DNA of 64,000 nt from UBA8752 sp036159995 (GTDB lineage Bacteria; Bacteroidota; Bacteroidia; Flavobacteriales_D; Sanyastnellaceae). The notes under the pieces are model-generated. The model was not told where the DNA came from. It saw only the letters and a program-made list of their open reading frames with translations, and searched no databases. The translations under genes were made by a program, and so were the position numbers. The stretch covers positions 88,192 through 152,191 of the forward strand of contig JAYYEI010000047.1 of assembly GCA_036159995.1 (NCBI GenBank), given 5' to 3'. Numbering within the stretch: position 1 is the stretch's first letter; the number at the start of each line of letters is the position of its first letter. Of the stretch, positions 60,440 through 64,000 are shown piece after piece.

Positions 60440-62262
60440 TGTCGGTCCGCACCCTCCTCCGATGTGCGGTCCTCCTGGCCGGCACCCTCCTTCTTTCCTC
60501 CGACAGCCGGGGGCAGGGCGACCTCGAGCTGGCCACCTATTACTACAACACCGGCGCCTTCGAGCAGGCCCGTCTCTACCTCGACAACCTCTACAAACAG
60601 GACCCCTCCACCTACGAGATGTACCTCAACACGCTGCTCGAACTCGAAGACTTCGATGCGGCGGAAAAGGTGGTGAAGTCCCGGCTGAAGAAGCGCAAAG
60701 ACAAGAGCATGGCCAATGTGGACCTCGGCTCCCTCTACCTGCGCATCGGACGCACCGAGGAAGCCGATGCCGCCTTCAACGAGGCGCTCGCCGAGCTGCC
60801 CAAGGGGCGGGGGCCCGCCAAACGATTGGCGGAGGCCTTCATCAAACTGGACCAGCTCGACCTCGCCCTCGCCACTTACGAGAAGGCCATTCGGGAGGGC
60901 ACGGACAACTACGCCTACCACTACGAATTGGCCAACCTGCAGGGCCTGCGTGGAGACTACGAGGGCATGGTGGACAGCTTCATGGCCCTGCTCCTCGACC
61001 GGCCCAACTACTTGCGGACCGTCCAGAACAGCTTCAACCGCAACCTCCGCGTGGCCTCGGATGCCCGTCAGGCCGACATGGTCCGCCGCAAGGTGCTCCG
61101 CGCGTCGCAGGACCATCCCGACGCCACGGTCTATCTGGAACTCCTCGTCTGGGTGTTCAACCAGCAACGGGACTTCATGAGCGCCATGGCCCACGTGCGC
61201 GCACTCGATGAGCGCAACGGCGAAGGCGGCCGGCGGCTGATGGAACTGGCGCAGGTGGCCGCCAAGAATGGTGATCTGGAGACCGCCTACGAGTGCTACG
61301 CCCTGGTTTCGGCGCAGGGAAAACAAGCCCCCCGGTATGCGCAAGCCCGACAGGCCATGCTCGGCGTCCTGACCGAACAGGTCACAGGTCAATTTCCCCT
61401 CGACACCGCCGCCGCCCTCGACCTCGCCGACCAATACCGCACCACCCTGCGAGACCTCGGCGAGACCCCGAAAACCGCCGGCCTGATGGCCGACTGGGCC
61501 CGCCTGCTCGCCTTCCACCTGGACGACGCAGCCGCCGCCCAGACCCTCCTCGACCGGGCCGTTGACATGCCGGGTCTCCCTCTCGACATCAAAAGCCGGA
61601 TCAAGCTGGACCTGGGAGACGTGCTGGTGTTCGAGGACGACATCTGGAGTGCCTCCCTCCTGTTCAGCCAAGTGGACCTCGACCACAAGGAGGGCATCCT
61701 CGGCCAGCAGGCGAAGTTCCGGAACGCCCGCGTCAGCTACTTCACGGGAGACTTCAATTGGGCCCAAGCCCAGCTCGACATCCTGAAGGCCAGCACCTCG
61801 AAGCTGATTTCCAACGATGCCATCGACCTGAGCCTGCTCATCACCGACAACTTCAACATGGACACGCTGACCGCGCCCATGGAGATGTTTGCCCGGGCCG
61901 ACCTGCTCCGCTACCGGAACCGGCTCGACGCTTCGCTCGCCACACTCGACTCGCTCACGCTGGCCTATCCGGGGCACACCCTCGAGGATGAGATTCTGCT
62001 GATCCGGGCCGAAATCGCGGTGCAACGCGGGGCGTTCGACGCCGCCATTGGCCACTACGGGGACATCATCGACCTCTACGCCATGGACATTCTCGCCGAC
62101 GACGCCCTATTTGGCCTCGCCGAGCTCCATGAAGAACAACTGGACGACCCGGACACGGCCCAAGGGCTCTACGAGCGGTTGCTCAACGAATATCCCGGGA
62201 GCCTCTATGTCGTGGAGGCACGAAAGCGGTTCCGGCGCCTGCGCGGCGACGTCCTCGAGTAA
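60439..62262 (+). CDS. Exported TPR-repeat protein
   Basis: A 607-residue protein with a signal peptide (LLRCAVLLAGTLLLSSDSRG) followed by tetratricopeptide-like helical repeats from about 30 to the end. Clear units include LATYYYNTGAFEQARLYLD, VDLGSLYLRIGRTEEADAAF, ALATYEKAIREGTDNYAYHY, KFRNARVSYFTGDFNWAQAQ and, near the end, DALFGLAELHEEQLDDPDTA. It probably forms a scaffold in the periplasm or at the outer membrane. Similar TPR proteins occur near serS in other Bacteroidota, as far as I recall. Its start is coupled to the lipoprotein (TGATG); the EamA gene converges 6 bases away. Confidence 0.85.
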   Translation: MSVRTLLRCAVLLAGTLLLSSDSRGQGDLELATYYYNTGAFEQARLYLDNLYKQDPSTYEMYLNTLLELEDFDAAEKVVKSRLKKRKDKSMANVDLGSLYLRIGRTEEADAAFNEALAELPKGRGPAKRLAEAFIKLDQLDLALATYEKAIREGTDNYAYHYELANLQGLRGDYEGMVDSFMALLLDRPNYLRTVQNSFNRNLRVASDARQADMVRRKVLRASQDHPDATVYLELLVWVFNQQRDFMSAMAHVRALDERNGEGGRRLMELAQVAAKNGDLETAYECYALVSAQGKQAPRYAQARQAMLGVLTEQVTGQFPLDTAAALDLADQYRTTLRDLGETPKTAGLMADWARLLAFHLDDAAAAQTLLDRAVDMPGLPLDIKSRIKLDLGDVLVFEDDIWSASLLFSQVDLDHKEGILGQQAKFRNARVSYFTGDFNWAQAQLDILKASTSKLISNDAIDLSLLITDNFNMDTLTAPMEMFARADLLRYRNRLDASLATLDSLTLAYPGHTLEDEILLIRAEIAVQRGAFDAAIGHYGDIIDLYAMDILADDALFGLAELHEEQLDDPDTAQGLYERLLNEYPGSLYVVEARKRFRRLRGDVLE

Positions 62263-62268
62263 GGGCGG

Positions 62269-63180
62269 TCATCCCCGGGCCACCAACCGCACCCCACTGA
62301 GGATCACGGCCCCATACACCGCGTGCAGCCATCCGATGGCCTCGCCATCGAGCCACCCCCACATCAGGGCAAACAGAGGAATCACGTAAGTCACCGAACT
62401 CGCGAAGAGGGCATCCGTCCGCTGGATGAGTCGGTTGAACAGCATCAACGCCCCAGCGGTGCCCACGCAGGCCAGTACGACCACCGCCACCAAGGCAGTG
62501 GGCCCCTCGGGATGGGCCGCCACGACCCCAGGCCCGCCGAGCAGGAAAAACCCCACGGCCGAGGGCACGGCCGTCATGCTCAAGGCCACCGCACTGATGG
62601 TGACGGGTCCGACTTCCGCGAGTCGATTGCGGACCACATTGATGCTCAATCCGTAGCCCGCCGTGGCCAAGACCACCATCGCGGCAGGAAGCCAATGCAC
62701 CTCGCCGGTCCCATCCCGCAGCGACATGAGACCCCCCGCCCCGGCAAAGCCCAGGAGCAGACCCCCGGCTTGCTTGCGCCGCACGGAGGTTCCGTAGACG
62801 ACCAGAGCAATGACGAGGGTCCACAGTGGGCTCAGGGCGTTCAGCATGCCCGCCGTCGCACTCGGCAACCGGGTCTGGGCGTGGGCGAAGAAGATGGCCG
62901 GTAGCAGGCTGCCAATGAACCCGTTGACGGCAAGCGCAGTCCAGGTTCCGCGGTCCCACCGTCGCGCGCGGCGGAAGGCCACTGGTGCCAGCACCAAGCC
63001 AGCCACCGCGATGCGGAGCAAGCCCAACTGCAGGCCATCCAGGACCGCCGGGGAGCCAGGGCCACCGCCCCATCCAAACAGCCCGATTTTCATCAGGATG
63101 AAAGAGCTCCCCCAGATCGCCGCGAGGAGCACGAGGACCAAGATCTGTCCGGCAGACGGAGAGGAAGAAGAAGCGGTCAT
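62269..63180 (-). CDS. EamA/DMT-family transporter
   Basis: A 303-residue membrane protein with about ten hydrophobic segments in two EamA repeats. Family marks include LAAIWGSSFILMKIGL at the N-terminus, FAHAQTRLPSATAGMLNALS, SPLWTLVIALVVYGTSV and, in the second half, FNRLIQRTDALFASSVTYVI with PLFALMWGWLDGEA. Substrate is unknown. It is a different member from the EamA gene at 26695, and is divergent from the heavy-metal lipoprotein gene. Confidence 0.88.
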   Translation of the reverse strand: MTASSSSPSAGQILVLVLLAAIWGSSFILMKIGLFGWGGGPGSPAVLDGLQLGLLRIAVAGLVLAPVAFRRARRWDRGTWTALAVNGFIGSLLPAIFFAHAQTRLPSATAGMLNALSPLWTLVIALVVYGTSVRRKQAGGLLLGFAGAGGLMSLRDGTGEVHWLPAAMVVLATAGYGLSINVVRNRLAEVGPVTISAVALSMTAVPSAVGFFLLGGPGVVAAHPEGPTALVAVVVLACVGTAGALMLFNRLIQRTDALFASSVTYVIPLFALMWGWLDGEAIGWLHAVYGAVILSGVRLVARG

Positions 63181-63226
63181 CGCGCTTGTTAACAGCCCCG
63201 GCCCATCGAGGTTAAAGGACCGGAAT

Positions 63227-63233
63227 TAAATTG
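63227..63233 (+). promoter_or_regulatory. Weak -7-like box before the HMA lipoprotein gene
   Basis: TAAATTG, a shortened TAnnTTTG-like element, 22 bases before the GTG at 63256. Confidence 0.2.
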
Positions 63234-63255
63234 TCCGCGAATTACGTCCACCGCC

Positions 63256-63660
63256 GTGCACTTCTCCGCTTCCCCGGCCGCCTTCTCCCGCTCCCTTTCG
63301 ATGGGCCTCGCCCTCGGTGTGGTGCTTGTCTCGGGCTGCTCCCAGTGTGATGTCCCCGTGCGACACGTGGACCGCGCCGGCGCCATGGAGGAAACCGTCG
63401 CCCAGCTGGCCATCTCCGGCATGATGTGCGAAATCGCCTGCGTGTCCAAGGTCCGCAAGGAGCTGTATGACCTCCCGGGGGTGACCCGCGCGGACATCCA
63501 CTTCGACGCCGAACGAAAGGTGGACACCGCGCTCGTGGTCTTCGATCCCGAAGTGGTCAGTCCGGAAACCCTCATCGCCACCGTCGAGGACATCGGCGAT
63601 GGCCTCTACGATGTGGAGACGGCCGAAGTGGTCCACTACGCTCCCGAATCCTCACGCTGA
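63256..63660 (+). CDS. Heavy-metal-associated (HMA) domain lipoprotein
   Basis: A 134-residue protein. Using the GTG at 63256 gives a signal sequence with an Arg and a hydrophobic run ending VLVSGC (lipobox Cys28); the ATG at 63301 would leave no charged N-region. Residues about 50-125 form an HMA ferredoxin-like fold with the metal site GMMCEIACVSKVRKEL, that is MxCxxxC instead of the usual MxCxxC; I recall this spaced form from other Bacteroidota. FDPEVVSPETLIATVEDIGD completes the fold. The next gene, ctaA, begins 2 bases after the stop, so a role in copper handling for cytochrome oxidase is plausible. Confidence 0.82.
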   Translation: MHFSASPAAFSRSLSMGLALGVVLVSGCSQCDVPVRHVDRAGAMEETVAQLAISGMMCEIACVSKVRKELYDLPGVTRADIHFDAERKVDTALVVFDPEVVSPETLIATVEDIGDGLYDVETAEVVHYAPESSR

Positions 63661-63662
63661 CC

Positions 63663-64000
63663 GTGTCCCCCTCGCCGGACCGCCTGTCCCTCTGGATCCG
63701 CCGGACTGCGCGGGTTGCCTTCGTTTCGGCCTTCCTGGTTGTGCTCGCAGGCAGCATCGTCCGCATGACCGGCAGTGGCATGGGCTGCCCGGATTGGCCG
63801 CGGTGCTTCGGCCTGACCATCCCCCCGACGGAAGAAGCCCAGGTGCGCTGGCAGCCCGGCACCGAATACGGTGAGGGTCGGATGATCCTCGAGCGCGACT
63901 CCCTCTGGGTCGCCCCGACCGACCACCTCTCCGGCACCACCTTCGACGCAGACCAAGCCACGGGCCTGTGGACCCATTACACCCGGCACGACTACGCCCA
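63663..64000 (+). CDS. ctaA: Heme A synthase, CtaA/COX15 type (cut by right edge)
   Basis: The first 112 codons of a membrane enzyme that oxidises heme O to heme A for cytochrome oxidase. The GTG at 63663 follows the HMA gene by 2 bases. The first membrane segment (about 17-35) leads into the diagnostic GSIVRMTGSGMGCPDWPRCF, followed by a periplasmic stretch with TPxxxx-like acidic turns (PTEEAQVRWQPGTEYGEGRM). The catalytic Glu and heme-binding His residues lie past base 64000. Confidence 0.9.
   Translation, partial: MSPSPDRLSLWIRRTARVAFVSAFLVVLAGSIVRMTGSGMGCPDWPRCFGLTIPPTEEAQVRWQPGTEYGEGRMILERDSLWVAPTDHLSGTTFDADQATGLWTHYTRHDYA

Noticed and set aside
1..64000. Mobile elements, prophage, defence islands or integrons
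   Set aside because: No transposase, integrase, recombinase, phage structural gene, restriction enzyme or toxin-antitoxin pair was recognised, and gene content is core throughout.

Overview
The window is a stretch of a high-GC Bacteroidota chromosome, most likely Flavobacteriales in the broad sense. Markers that point there are: the alternative complex III genes actA-actB; PorZ and several secreted proteins with type IX secretion (T9SS) sorting tails of type A ("NPxxG"-like) and type B ("PNAFTPDG"); a DUF2723 membrane protein; a bacterial GH3-family protein; an Ig-like lipoprotein of the Bacteroidota type; and a promoter motif TAnnTTTG/TAnnTTCG in front of many genes instead of an E. coli-like -10 box. 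Species cannot be fixed from the sequence. No tRNA, rRNA, CRISPR, insertion sequence or prophage gene was found. The region is almost entirely core metabolism, gene expression and cell envelope.

Layout. 1-4604: actA and the 5' part of actB on the minus strand (respiratory quinol oxidation; actB runs off the left edge). 4646-8492: minus-strand cluster AlbA-domain protein, PorZ and a SPOR-domain protein. 8551-15075: plus-strand operon rimP-nusA-infB followed closely by a methionine/glutamine aminotransferase and a nitrilase-family omega-amidase; its leader carries a terminator-like hairpin. 15076-23238: DUF2200, a glutaryl-CoA-dehydrogenase-like enzyme, an RluA-type pseudouridine synthase (plus), then rnhA, marC, purN and the DUF2723 protein, the last four overlapping or nearly so. 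23322-34322: three large secreted T9SS proteins interleaved with haaO, an EamA transporter, an ArsC-like protein, a uridine-kinase-like protein and a GH3 protein.

34391-41599: gcvP, a UbiA-like membrane protein (plus), hemL (minus), kynU and a KtrA-like RCK protein (plus). 41589-50547: a T9SS type B protein, an Ig-like lipoprotein, a free-methionine-sulfoxide reductase, a DUF72 protein, comF (plus) and secA. 50930-54622: class I ribonucleotide reductase nrdB and nrdA. 54741-57522: hemA and a hemC-hemD fusion. 57638-58498: rplU (with a long histone-like Lys/Ala/Pro tail) and rpmA. 58596-62262: serS, a lipoprotein and a TPR protein in one overlapping run. 62269-64000: an EamA transporter (minus), a heavy-metal-associated lipoprotein and the start of ctaA (cut by the right edge).

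How the genes fit together. hemL, hemA and hemCD give the C5 route to tetrapyrroles, and ctaA turns heme into heme A for the oxidase that receives electrons from alternative complex III. kynU and haaO are two steps of the kynurenine route from tryptophan to quinolinate and NAD. PorZ belongs to the surface machinery that handles the T9SS-tailed proteins seen here. Features worth a second look are the L21 tail, the hairpin in the rimP-nusA-infB leader, a set of promoters whose -7 box sits only 4-7 bases before the start codon (probable leaderless or near-leaderless mRNAs), and terminator tails that double as the next promoter's -7 box.
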